This document shows, one piece after another, positions 1 to 8,161 of a DNA stretch of 49,449 nt. Source of the DNA: JBBIND01 sp037444075 (GTDB taxonomy: Bacteria; Acidobacteriota; Terriglobia; Bryobacterales; Bryobacteraceae); NCBI GenBank assembly GCA_037444075.1, contig JBBIND010000023.1, forward strand, positions 1 to 49,449, in the 5' to 3' direction. Position numbers and translations under genes: made by a program. The number at the start of each line of letters is the position of its first letter. The first letter of the stretch is position 1. The notes below the pieces were generated by a model. That model had not been told where the DNA came from and made no database searches. It worked only from the letters and a program-made list of their open reading frames with translations.

Positions 1-1
1 C

Positions 2-355
2 TGGGTCGCGGGCGAAATCCGCAATTCCGGCCGCGTGCCGCTGTCGCATCCGAAGTTCTGGTCGGAGCCGGGCGGCGAATTCGTCCGCCTTGTCGGTTTC
101 GGGCTTTCGGGCGCGCAATTGCAGGCGTCGCGCGCCGCGAAGGAGCATGGGTTGCACACGGCGGAGGAGCCGCTGATCGTGACCCGCGCGCCCAGCGTCG
201 CTGAGGCGATCGAAATCCAATATCTACGCCTTCTATGGGCGCTGCGCTGGCCGTTCGGCGCGTGGCTCGTGATGGTTTGCGCCGTGGCGGCGGGGAACCG
301 GCTGCGCGCCCGGCGCGGAGCGTCCGCCGCGACATCGCCGCGCGCGTGGCGCTGA
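2..355 (+). CDS. C-terminal part of an unidentified membrane protein (cut by window start)
   Basis: This reading frame is open from the first bases of the window to the TGA at 353-355, giving about 117 residues of a longer protein whose start lies outside. I do not recognise the family. One hydrophobic segment (around LWALRWPFGAWLVMVCAVAAG, residues ~79-99) looks like a membrane helix, followed by a short Arg/Ala-rich tail. Base composition (GCG/CGC-heavy) is like the next gene and unlike the genes after 1.74 kb, so it probably belongs to the same alphaproteobacterium-like piece. No function is proposed. Confidence 0.4.
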   Translation, partial: WVAGEIRNSGRVPLSHPKFWSEPGGEFVRLVGFGLSGAQLQASRAAKEHGLHTAEEPLIVTRAPSVAEAIEIQYLRLLWALRWPFGAWLVMVCAVAAGNRLRARRGASAATSPRAWR

Positions 356-474
356 ACAAGTTTGAACGCTGCCTGTTTCATGCGCGTTTGGAGACGCGCG
401 GTCCGGGTCGCTGTTTTGGACCGCGGGCCTCCTGGCCCGCTCTCGTTCCGAAGCAATCAAACGCAAGCGACCTT

Positions 475-1254
475 CTACTTCCGCTCCACCACCCCCACCA
501 GCGGCCCCATGGGATGAAACCGGTCGTGCCGCGAGAGCGACGGCGCGTAGATGGCGGAGGCCGCGCCGCCGTCCAGAAACAGCGCATCGGGGGTCTTCAG
601 CCGGTCGCGAAACAGTTTCGCGAAGGCGTGGAACGTCACCGGCTGATTGGAGATGGCGAAGCGCACAATATGCCCCTCGGAGACGCCGACGCCGTTGCGG
701 TATTTCTCCGACACGCCGCTCTCGTGAATGCGCGGATTGACCCGCCCGCCGATGAGCAGCATCGGCCCCGACTGCGTCGCATAGGGCGGCCGCGCCCGCG
801 ATTTCAGAAAGCGGCCGGTCTCCGTCACGCCCGCCCGCACGCCGTCGATCCAGAAAACGCCATTGGGCTTCATGTGGAAATTCCCGGCGCCGGACGCGGT
901 GTTCGCCGCATGCGCCGTCTGGCCGTCTTCCACATAAAGGCCGATCGGCGCATGCGCGTCGTCATACATTCCGGCGTTCATCGCGAAGACGAGCGCGCCG
1001 CCTTTTGCCGCAACCTCTTCCGCGAGACGCGAGAAGGCGCCCAGAACCTCGCCCTTCGCGTCGCGCAGAAACAGGCGGATCGCGCTCTTTCGCGTATCGA
1101 ACTCGCAGACGGCGTAAGAGGCGCCCGCCTCCTCAATCTCTTGGCAGGGCGAAGGCGTCGCCGCAAAGGCGAAGCGCGGCCCGAGCGGGTAAATTGTCAG
1201 CGCCGCGGCGAGCGCGCCCACGGCCAGCGTTATCATTCTGTTAGCGCAACGCAT
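475..1254 (-). CDS. Phosphodiester glycosidase family (NAGPA/DUF2233) exported protein
   Basis: The 259-residue protein begins with a basic-hydrophobic export signal (residues ~1-31, ending in FAFA). The body carries features I associate with the DUF2233/phosphodiester-glycosidase family: ALVFAMNAGMYD (~90-101), a PIGLYVEDG stretch, a KPNGVFWIDG stretch, SGPMLLIGG, and a C-terminal ALFLDGGAASAIYAP. The family is related to the enzyme that uncovers mannose-6-phosphate. The bacterial substrate is unknown, though cell-envelope or exopolysaccharide phosphodiesters are plausible. It is on the minus strand, divergent from the small gene at 1445, and lies in the part of the window that looks alphaproteobacterial. 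Length is normal for the single-domain form. Confidence 0.75.
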   Translation of the reverse strand: MRCANRMITLAVGALAAALTIYPLGPRFAFAATPSPCQEIEEAGASYAVCEFDTRKSAIRLFLRDAKGEVLGAFSRLAEEVAAKGGALVFAMNAGMYDDAHAPIGLYVEDGQTAHAANTASGAGNFHMKPNGVFWIDGVRAGVTETGRFLKSRARPPYATQSGPMLLIGGRVNPRIHESGVSEKYRNGVGVSEGHIVRFAISNQPVTFHAFAKLFRDRLKTPDALFLDGGAASAIYAPSLSRHDRFHPMGPLVGVVERK

Positions 1255-1272
1255 GTAACTTTACCGGGTAGT

Positions 1273-1326
1273 CGGCGCGCATGTCGCGCCGTCGCGGTTC
1301 GACTCCCGCGCTTTTGGCCCCAAAAG
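1273..1326. other. Three back-to-back hairpins in a divergent intergenic region
   Basis: Within 54 bases there are three perfect inverted repeats with almost no spacer: CGGCGCG/CGCGCCG (1273-1279/1285-1291), CGCGG/CCGCG (1293-1297/1306-1310) and CTTTTGG/CCAAAAG (1311-1317/1320-1326). The loop of the middle one (TTCGACTC) resembles a tRNA or tmRNA T-loop. The region lies between the divergent genes starting at 1254 (minus) and 1445 (plus). It may be a structured leader, a remnant of a tRNA-like gene or simply GC-rich palindromes. No complete tRNA fold could be drawn. Confidence 0.3.
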
Positions 1327-1444
1327 GGACTTTTATCGGCCAACCGGTAAATTTGAAACCAAATGGCGGTTCGAATTGGCAACAAATTCGGCGTAATCCG
1401 TCGCAGTGGGGCGTCTTGAGACGGCTTGGCGCAGGAGACTTGAG

Positions 1445-1741
1445 TTGCTCGGATTCGAAATCTGGAAGAATGGCAAGAAGCTTGCGGTGGCCGGCCTGAC
1501 CGACGCCGGCGCAATTTCGCTGATGCTGACCTGGGTGGGCAAGGGCCGCGGAGCGTCGACGCGAGCGGTCAACGGCGCCGAAATCGATGGTCTCGACCTG
1601 CGCGTCGGCGGCATCGACTCCTCTGACCCCGCCAGCGACCAGAGCGTCGAATGGATCGAAGATTCCGCGCTGCGGCTCGGCGACGACATCCTGATCAAGC
1701 TGATCTCGACGCAGCAGGTCGACGCGCCCATGCGCCGCATC
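1445..1741 (+). CDS. Small hypothetical protein, 3' end lost at a sequence junction
   Basis: A TTG at 1445 preceded by AGGAG at 1433-1437 gives the best start (LLGFEIWKNGKK...). About 99 codons follow before the sequence turns into dehydratase. The piece has short repeated beta-strand-like segments and resembles small conserved hypothetical proteins of alphaproteobacteria; I cannot name a function. The frame does not stop; it reads straight into the dehydratase at about 1742 and ends at 3043. No known family combines these two parts, so the C-terminus of this protein is probably missing and the joint artificial. Confidence 0.4.
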
Positions 1742-3043
1742 ATGGCTTGCCGCGCCTGCGGCTCCCCGGGCGGCGGCTGCCAGTTCATGGGGACCGCGGC
1801 GACATCGCAGGTGGTGGGCGAGGCGCTGGGCATGTCACTTCCGCACGCCGCGCTGTCTCCGTCCGGACACCCCATCTGGCTCGATATGGCGCGCCGCTCG
1901 GCGCGCGCGCTGATGGCAATGGAGAGCCGGGGACAGGCGCTGGCGGACATTCTCACGCCAGCTTCGGTGCGGAATGCCCTGGTGACACACGCCGCTGTCG
2001 GAGGCTCCACCAACCTGATCATGCATCTGGCCGCTGTGGCGCACGCTGCCGGTTTGCCGCGCCCCACGGTGGAGGACTGGAGAGAGGTCAACCGCCGTAC
2101 CCCGCGCCTGGTGGACGCCTTGCCAAATGGTCCGCGGAACCACCCCACGGTGCAGGTGTTCTTAGCCGGAGGCGTCCCTGAGGTGATGCTCGAGTTGAGG
2201 CGCGCGGGCTTGCTCGACACCACTGCCCTGACCGTGACCGGTGAACCGCTGGAGCGCGTGCTGGATTGGTGGGAGAACTCTGAGCGCCGTGCCCGGCTGC
2301 GCCGCCTGCTGCGCGAACGCGATGGCGTGGATCCGGCCGACGTCATCATGAACCCGGACTCAGCCGTAAGGCGTGGCCTCACGCCGACCGTGTGCTTCCC
2401 CTCAGGCAACCTGACGCCGGGCGGAGCGGTGGTGAAAAGCACTGCCATTGATCCCACGATGGTGGACCCGGATGGCGTTTACCGGCTCACCGGTCCGGCG
2501 CGCGTGTTCATCACCGAAGCAGCTGCCATCGCGGCGATCAAGAGTCAGGGCGACGATCGCATTTGTGAGGGAGATGTGATGGTCCTGATCTGCCGAGGTC
2601 CGAAGGGAGCCGGCATGGAGGAGACTTTCGAACTGACAGCCGCCCTGAAGTACCTGCCATTCGGCAAGCACGTGGCACTGCTGACCGACGGACGATTCAG
2701 CGGGGTCTCCACGGGCGCCTGCATCGGCCACGTCACGCCCGAAGCACTGGCCGGCGGACCCATCAGCAAAGTACGCGAGGGTGATCTCATTGAGATCGTG
2801 ATTGACCGCCGCCGGCTGGAGGCCACCGTGAACCTGGTGGGTTGCGATGGACAGAGATTCGACGCCGGGGAAGGAGCGCGCGTGCTGGCCTCCCGGAAGC
2901 CCCGGCCCGATCTCGCCGCGGATGCGCATCTGCCTCCTGCCACACGCCTTTGGGCTGCTTTGCAGGAACTCAGCGGCGGCCCCTGGGGCGGGAGCGTATA
3001 CGACGTAGACGCCATTCTGGCCGCCCTCGAACGCGAAGACTGA
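1742..3043 (+). pseudogene. YjhG/YagF-type sugar-acid dehydratase (IlvD/Edd family), N-terminal third missing
   Basis: The 433 residues from about 1742 match the IlvD/Edd dehydratase family, most closely the YjhG/YagF (D-xylonate-type) branch: CRACGSPGGGCQFMGTAATS, NALVTHAAVGGSTNLIMHL, RLVDALPNGPRNHPTVQ, and a C-terminal half with PKGAGMEE, LTDGRFSG and GHVTPEA. These enzymes use an Fe-S cluster to dehydrate sugar acids to 2-keto-3-deoxy acids. Family members are about 650 residues; the N-terminal ~220, with part of the cluster and substrate site, are absent and replaced in frame by an unrelated small protein. As written it should not be active. In the source genome the gene is probably complete and lies just upstream of ileS, with a 50-base gap. 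Confidence 0.7.
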
Positions 3044-3093
3044 GCGCTCGAGACTGCGCCAACCAGGCTGGAGCGCAGCCCAAATCTTGTACC

Positions 3094-5934
3094 ATGAAGA
3101 ATACCGACCCCATGGACCCGTCCAATCTTGATTTGAAGAAGACCGTCAACCTACCGCATACGGGCTTCCCGATGAAAGCCAATCTCCCCACGACCGAGCC
3201 CAAGATTCTGGCTCGGTGGGATGAGATGGACTTGTACGGGAAGATCCGCAGCGCGCGCGCCGGACAGCCCAAGTATGTGCTGCACGACGGTCCTCCCTAT
3301 GCCAACGGCAACATTCACCTGGGTACAGCTTTCAACAAGATCCTGAAGGACTTCATCGTGAAGTCCAAGAGCATGGCGGGTTACGACGCGCCCTTCGTGC
3401 CCGGTTGGGACTGCCACGGTTTGCCCATCGAGATCAAGGTGGATGGCGAACTGGGCAAGCGCAAGGCGCAAATGACGCCGACCGAAATCCGTGCCGAATG
3501 CCGGAAGTACGCCGAGAAATTCGTCGAATTGCATCGCCGGGATTTCAAACGCCTGGGCATCCTGGGCCGCTGGCAGGAGCCCTACCTGACGATGAGCGCC
3601 CATTACGAGGCGGTGATCGCGCGGGCGTTTCTGGAATTCCTGGATCAGGGCTACGTCTACAAGGGCCTCAAGCCGGTCCACTGGTGCCTGAAGTGCAAGA
3701 CAGCGCTGGCGGAAGCCGAGGTTGAATACGAGGAGCGCACAAGCCCTTCGATCTGGGTGCGATTCGCTCTTGTTTCCGATCCGTCTCAGGTGGATCCGCC
3801 GCTCGCCGGACGGCGCGTGTGGGGGCTTATCTGGACGACGACGCCGTGGACAATCCCGGCCAACATGGCCATCGCGTTTCACCCGAACTTCCGTTACTCC
3901 GCGGTGGAGGCGGGCGAGGATGTCTATCTGATCGCTGCGGATTTGGTCCAGGAGACCGCGAACAGGTGCGGCTGGGCTCAGGCTCGTGTTTTGGCGACTG
4001 TAACAGGCGATCGGCTGGAAGGCGCCGTTTTCCGTCACCCGTTCATCGAGCGGGATTCGCGCGGGACGCTGGGCGAGCACGTCACGCTCGAACAGGGAAC
4101 GGGCGCGGTCCACACGGCTCCCGGGCACGGCCATGATGACTACCTGTTGGGCCAACGCTACGGTATTGAGATCTACTGCCCCGTGGATGGCAGCGGGCGT
4201 TTCTATCACGTTACGGAGTCCCCCGGCAGGCTGCCGGAAGAACTTGTCGGGCAGACGGTGTGGGAGGCCAATCCTCTGGTGGTCGGGTTGTTGCGCTCCG
4301 GCGGGGCGCTGCTGGCGGAAAGGACGATCCAACACAGCTATCCGCACTGCTGGCGCTGCCACCATCCCACCATCTTCCGGGCTACTGACCAGTGGTTCAT
4401 CGGCATGGAGCGCAACAACCTGCGCGCGGCAGCCCTGGAGGCCATCCGCACGGTGCGCTGGCAGCCGAGCTGGGGCCAGGAACGCATCGCCAACATGATC
4501 GCCACGCGCCCGGACTGGTGCATTTCCCGGCAGCGCGTCTGGGGTGTCCCGATCATCGTCTTCTACTGCGATAAATGCCGCGAACCGCTCACCAGCCGGC
4601 ACATTCTGGAACATGTGGTGTCGCTGTTCGCGGAGCACACCGCCGACGTCTGGTATGAGCGCACCGCGGCGCAGTTGTTGGGGCCGGACATCAACTGCTC
4701 CCGCTGCGGCGGGTCAGAGTTCAGCAAAGAAACAGACATTCTGGATGTCTGGTTTGACAGCGGCGCCAGCCATCTCGCCGTGGTGGACGAGGAGGAGGGA
4801 CTGCAATGGCCGGCCAGCCTCTACATTGAGGGGGGTGACCAGTACCGGGGCTGGTTCCACAGCTCGCTGCTGGTGGGCGTGGGGCTGCGCCAGGCGTCGC
4901 CATACCGGCATTGCGCTACCCATGGCTGGGCGCTCGACGCGGAAGGCCGGGCGATGTCGAAGTCGCTCGGCAACGTTATCGAGCCGCAACAGATCATTCG
5001 GGATTACGGCGCCGAAGTACTGCGGCTCTGGGCGGCTTCCGTTGAGTTCAGCGAAGACGTACGCATCTCGGAGACGATCCTGGCCCGGTTGTCCGAAGCC
5101 TACCGCAAGCTGCGCAACACGTTCCGTTTCACGCTCGGCAATCTGCATGACTTTGATCCTGAGCGGGACGCTTTGCCGCCGGAGCGGATGCTGGATATCG
5201 ACCGCTGGGTTTTGCTGCGCGCCGAAGCTCTCACCACGCGCTGCCGCCAGTGGTATGAGGAGTTCGCCTTCCATCGCGTCTACCAGGCGCTCTACCACTT
5301 CGCGGTGACTGATCTGAGCGCGGTGTACTTTGACATCTGCAAGGACCGGTTGTACACCGCGGCAGCCAAGTCGCCCTCCCGGCGCAGCGCTCAGACCGCG
5401 CTCTACCGGCTCACGCGCGCCCTGGTGCGGTTGCTGGCGCCGCTGATCTCCTACACCACCGAGGAAGTGTGGTCGCATTTCCGCAAGTTGCCCGGCGATC
5501 CCGAAAGTGTCCACCTCTGTCTTTTGCCGAAACCAGGGGAACTGAGCGAGGGCCTCCAGTCCGCTCACCGCGAAGTGGCCGGTGAGTGGGACCGCCTGAT
5601 GGAGGTACGGGAAAGAGTCCTGCTGAGCCTGGAGACTGCGAGGCAGGAGAAGTTCATCGGATCATCGCTGGAAGCCCGTGTACATCTGCAGGCTGATGCG
5701 GCGCTCTATCCGCTGCTGGAGAAGTACGCGCGGGAATTGCCGGCGCTGTTCATCGTGAGCCAGGTGTCTCTGGACGGCGCCATTGAGACGAAGCTCTCGG
5801 TGCACATCGAGCGGGCGACCGGTTCCAAGTGCCAGCGCTGCTGGAAGTACACAGAAGACCTCGGGCTCCACCCCGACCTGCCGGGCGTTTGTCCCCCCTG
5901 CGCGGAAGCCGTTCTAGAGAGCCAGCATGGCTGA
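3094..5934 (+). CDS. ileS: Isoleucyl-tRNA synthetase
   Basis: This class I aminoacyl-tRNA synthetase charges tRNA-Ile with isoleucine in the cytoplasm. The HIGH-type motif sits in GPPYANGNIHLG (residues ~66-77), the KMSKS-type motif is AMSKSLGN (~620), and the WTTTPWTIPANMA stretch belongs to the editing (CP1) domain. Cysteine pairs at ~491-494 (CDKC) and CSRC form an internal zinc site. A second set near the C-terminus (CQRC...CPPC, ~912-935) is the classical bacterial IleRS zinc finger. ATG 3094 gives 946 residues; ATG 3112 (MDPSNLDLKK) is an alternative closer to the usual N-terminus. It is the first gene of ileS-lspA-lgt and overlaps lspA by 8 bases, so translation is probably coupled. 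Confidence 0.97.
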   Translation: MKNTDPMDPSNLDLKKTVNLPHTGFPMKANLPTTEPKILARWDEMDLYGKIRSARAGQPKYVLHDGPPYANGNIHLGTAFNKILKDFIVKSKSMAGYDAPFVPGWDCHGLPIEIKVDGELGKRKAQMTPTEIRAECRKYAEKFVELHRRDFKRLGILGRWQEPYLTMSAHYEAVIARAFLEFLDQGYVYKGLKPVHWCLKCKTALAEAEVEYEERTSPSIWVRFALVSDPSQVDPPLAGRRVWGLIWTTTPWTIPANMAIAFHPNFRYSAVEAGEDVYLIAADLVQETANRCGWAQARVLATVTGDRLEGAVFRHPFIERDSRGTLGEHVTLEQGTGAVHTAPGHGHDDYLLGQRYGIEIYCPVDGSGRFYHVTESPGRLPEELVGQTVWEANPLVVGLLRSGGALLAERTIQHSYPHCWRCHHPTIFRATDQWFIGMERNNLRAAALEAIRTVRWQPSWGQERIANMIATRPDWCISRQRVWGVPIIVFYCDKCREPLTSRHILEHVVSLFAEHTADVWYERTAAQLLGPDINCSRCGGSEFSKETDILDVWFDSGASHLAVVDEEEGLQWPASLYIEGGDQYRGWFHSSLLVGVGLRQASPYRHCATHGWALDAEGRAMSKSLGNVIEPQQIIRDYGAEVLRLWAASVEFSEDVRISETILARLSEAYRKLRNTFRFTLGNLHDFDPERDALPPERMLDIDRWVLLRAEALTTRCRQWYEEFAFHRVYQALYHFAVTDLSAVYFDICKDRLYTAAAKSPSRRSAQTALYRLTRALVRLLAPLISYTTEEVWSHFRKLPGDPESVHLCLLPKPGELSEGLQSAHREVAGEWDRLMEVRERVLLSLETARQEKFIGSSLEARVHLQADAALYPLLEKYARELPALFIVSQVSLDGAIETKLSVHIERATGSKCQRCWKYTEDLGLHPDLPGVCPPCAEAVLESQHG

Positions 5935-6433
5935 ACTCAAGGTCCGCCCCTGGCCATACGTGGTGGCCTTCGGAGTGCTTGTGCTGGACAGAGCCACCAA
6001 AGCGTGGGCGGAGGCTGGTCTGGCGCCGGGTGACAGCATCACTGTCATTCCCGGCTTTTTCAGCATCGTTCACTGGCAGAACCGCGGCGCGGCGTTCGGG
6101 CTGTTCTCGGAATCGAACAGCCAGCTGACCGGGGCGCTGCTGCTGCTCATCTCGCTGGCGACACTTGTGTTCGTGGCGGGCTTGCTCTGGCAGTTGGCGC
6201 GGGTGCCGGGACCAACCGCCAAACGAGCGCTCTGGGCGCTGGCGCTCTTGCTGGGCGGCGCGCTCGGAAACGTGTACGACCGCATTGCCAAAGGGAGCGT
6301 GACGGATTTCCTGGATTTCTCGGTAGCAGGCCACCACTGGCCCACGTTCAACGTAGCCGACAGCGCCATCACCATCGGAGCCGTGTTGCTTGCCTGGGAG
6401 TTGTTGTCAGCGCGGCGCGGCAGAGCGACCTGA
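5927..6433 (+). CDS. lspA: Lipoprotein signal peptidase (signal peptidase II)
   Basis: LspA is the inner-membrane aspartic protease that removes signal peptides from prolipoproteins after lipid attachment. The 168-residue protein has four hydrophobic segments. It carries the family blocks VLDRATKAW near the N-terminus, WQNRGAAFGLF, NVYDRIAKGSVTDFLDF and FNVADSAI; the last two supply the catalytic pair, D118 and D145. The start overlaps the end of ileS by 8 bases, and its stop codon directly abuts the start of lgt. Placing lspA next to lgt puts two consecutive steps of lipoprotein maturation in one operon, with Lgt acting first and LspA second. Confidence 0.96.
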   Translation: MAELKVRPWPYVVAFGVLVLDRATKAWAEAGLAPGDSITVIPGFFSIVHWQNRGAAFGLFSESNSQLTGALLLLISLATLVFVAGLLWQLARVPGPTAKRALWALALLLGGALGNVYDRIAKGSVTDFLDFSVAGHHWPTFNVADSAITIGAVLLAWELLSARRGRAT

Positions 6434-7222
6434 ATGTACCCCAAGATAATCTCCTTCGGCGATTTCTTCATCGGCGGTTACGGCTTGCTGGTGGCGGCGG
6501 GCTTCTTCAGCGCGCTCTGGCTGGCTGCCCGGCTGGCGCGGCGTACGGGACTGGGTGCCGAGTCCATCACCAACCTCGGCATCTACTGCGCGCTGGCCGG
6601 TTTGCTGGGTGGCAAACTGCTGATGCTGGTTCTGGATTGGGAATACTACTGGAACAACCCCGGCGAGATTCTGCAACTGTCCACGCTCCGTGCGGGCGGC
6701 GTTTTTCACGGCGGCATCGTGGCGGCTCTGCTAACGACTTACTGGTATGCGCGAGCGAGGCGCCTGCCCATATTGAAAACCATGGACGTGTTCGCGCCGG
6801 CGCTGGCGCTAGGACACGCCATTGGGAGAGTGGGGTGTTTCCTGGCCGGCTGCTGCTGGGGGACTGAGTGCCGCCTGCCCTGGGCGGTCACTTTTTCAGA
6901 CCCGGAGGCTTACAGGCTGGTGGGAGTCCCTTTGGGAGTGCCCCTTCACCCGGCGCAGTTGTACACCTCCGCGGCTGAGGCTGTGATCTTCCTGCTCACG
7001 CTCCGGCGTTTCAGCAAGCCGCACAAAGCGGGATCGGTGGTGGGGCTTTACCTGCTCCTGCACGCCGCCGCCCGATTGCTGATCGACTTCTTCAGGGTTC
7101 ACGACCGCCCCCACCCCTTCGACGGTCCGCTGTCCGCCACGCAGTGGATCGCGTTCGGCCTGATGGCGCTGGGACTGTGGCTTCTAAGGCGGCGCGGCGA
7201 GACTGTGACGCCCGCGGGTTGA
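6434..7222 (+). CDS. lgt: Prolipoprotein diacylglyceryl transferase
   Basis: Lgt transfers diacylglycerol from phosphatidylglycerol to the lipobox cysteine of prolipoproteins in the inner membrane. The 262-residue polytopic protein has the Lgt signature around GHAIGRVGCFLAGCCWG (residues ~130-146, containing the conserved Arg and Asn/Cys-rich loop), the HPAQLYTS block and a C-terminal FFRVHDRP. ATG 6434 immediately follows the TGA of lspA with no spacer, so the two are almost certainly translated in tandem. It ends 13 bases before the 3' end of the convergent TadE-like gene; no terminator-like hairpin is visible in that gap. Confidence 0.95.
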   Translation: MYPKIISFGDFFIGGYGLLVAAGFFSALWLAARLARRTGLGAESITNLGIYCALAGLLGGKLLMLVLDWEYYWNNPGEILQLSTLRAGGVFHGGIVAALLTTYWYARARRLPILKTMDVFAPALALGHAIGRVGCFLAGCCWGTECRLPWAVTFSDPEAYRLVGVPLGVPLHPAQLYTSAAEAVIFLLTLRRFSKPHKAGSVVGLYLLLHAAARLLIDFFRVHDRPHPFDGPLSATQWIAFGLMALGLWLLRRRGETVTPAG

Positions 7223-7235
7223 TCGCTCAGCCTCG

Positions 7236-7691
7236 TCAGGGGCGCTCGTAAGGAAGACTGGCGGTAATCGGCTTTCCTCGGTAGACTCCAGCCACAAACG
7301 GGTTGAAGAACTGGAACGGGTAATTGGAGACCGTCACGATGAGGCGGTCATCCGTTGTCCCCTCGTTGAACCGTTGGACGCTGACCATGCTGCTCGTCAG
7401 GCCGAAGATGCCGCTCGTCTTGCCCTGAGGTATGGTGGGCTGGTCGTAAAGCACGACGTTCCGGATGGCGGACGCATCGTAGACCCTCACGACCCCGTAA
7501 CGCGCGGCGTTCCTGGCGCGCTCAGTGAGAGTCTGGTGGATGAAAAGCACCTGCCCGATGTCGAGGATACCGAGCAGGAGCGCCAGAAACACGAGAATGG
7601 TGAGCGCGCCCTCGATGAGCGCCTGTCCTCGCCGGGATGAGGTCCCGCGCTGTAGTGCTAGCCGTCTGTCCGATTCCGGTGACCTGCCCAT
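7236..7691 (-). CDS. TadE-like pseudopilin/assembly protein
   Basis: This 151-residue protein has a short basic N-terminus followed by RRGQALIEGALTILVFLALLLGILDIGQVLF, interrupted here only by its length: a single N-terminal membrane helix with the conserved Glu that typifies TadE-like minor pseudopilins of Flp/Tad pili. The rest is a small exported globular domain. It is the third gene of a minus-strand set (9229 to 7236) that runs TadG-like, TadE-like, TadE-like, 12 bases after the previous stop. No Tad ATPase, prepilin peptidase, secretin or Flp pilin is in the window, so its machinery must be elsewhere. Confidence 0.75.
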   Translation of the reverse strand: MGRSPESDRRLALQRGTSSRRGQALIEGALTILVFLALLLGILDIGQVLFIHQTLTERARNAARYGVVRVYDASAIRNVVLYDQPTIPQGKTSGIFGLTSSMVSVQRFNEGTTDDRLIVTVSNYPFQFFNPFVAGVYRGKPITASLPYERP

Positions 7692-7703
7692 CGTCCGCCT
7701 CCC

Positions 7704-8159
7704 TCAGGCTCCCGGGTCAACCCTGCCCATAAAAGCCAGTTTCATTCGGGGCTTGTTGACCAGATTGATTCGCTTCACGATGGTGTCGACGCTGAAGTTG
7801 GAGACGCTGACCGTGACGGCGCGCGGCGTACCCGATTCGAAATGCATGGTTACGCTGACGTTGGCCGTGGTCAGCCCGGCCACCACCGGCTGGCTCCCGC
7901 CGGAAGGGTTGCCGTAGACGACCATGTTGGCCACAGACGTTCGAAACGCCGCCGTCGGCGTGGATGTGAGCGAATCATAGGTCTTCAAGGAAGCCAGACG
8001 TGCTCCAGCCCTCACGGCCGTCTGCAACTGGTTGTAGACGTACAGGGCGTAACCGAATTGGAAACAGCCCGTCAGCACCGGGACGAGCAGCGCCGCGGAC
8101 AAGGCGAATTCCACGAAGGTGTTGCCACGCTTTCGGTGTTGCCGATCCGGTAGCCACAT
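7704..8159 (-). CDS. TadE-like pseudopilin/assembly protein
   Basis: A 151-residue paralogue-like neighbour of the preceding gene. After a basic stretch (RQHRKRGN) comes TFVEFALSAALLVPVLTGCF, a single membrane helix with the TadE-type Glu, then a segment (YNQLQTAVRAGARLAS) characteristic of TadE/TadG N-terminal helices. Minor pseudopilins of this type are inserted in the inner membrane and help build Tad-type pili or related secretion structures. It begins two bases after the TadG-like stop codon and ends 12 bases before the next TadE-like start, so the three genes form one transcript. Confidence 0.75.
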   Translation of the reverse strand: MWLPDRQHRKRGNTFVEFALSAALLVPVLTGCFQFGYALYVYNQLQTAVRAGARLASLKTYDSLTSTPTAAFRTSVANMVVYGNPSGGSQPVVAGLTTANVSVTMHFESGTPRAVTVSVSNFSVDTIVKRINLVNKPRMKLAFMGRVDPGA

Positions 8160-8161
8160 AG

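Noticed and set aside
1255..1330. A complete tRNA gene around the TTCGACTC loop
   Set aside because: The T-stem fits only with an 8-base loop, no matching acceptor 5' strand or anticodon arm could be drawn, and no proper CCA end follows.
3151..4638. A 495-codon minus-strand frame within ileS
   Set aside because: It lies opposite an intact isoleucyl-tRNA synthetase and has the Arg/His/Gln-rich composition of a shadow frame.
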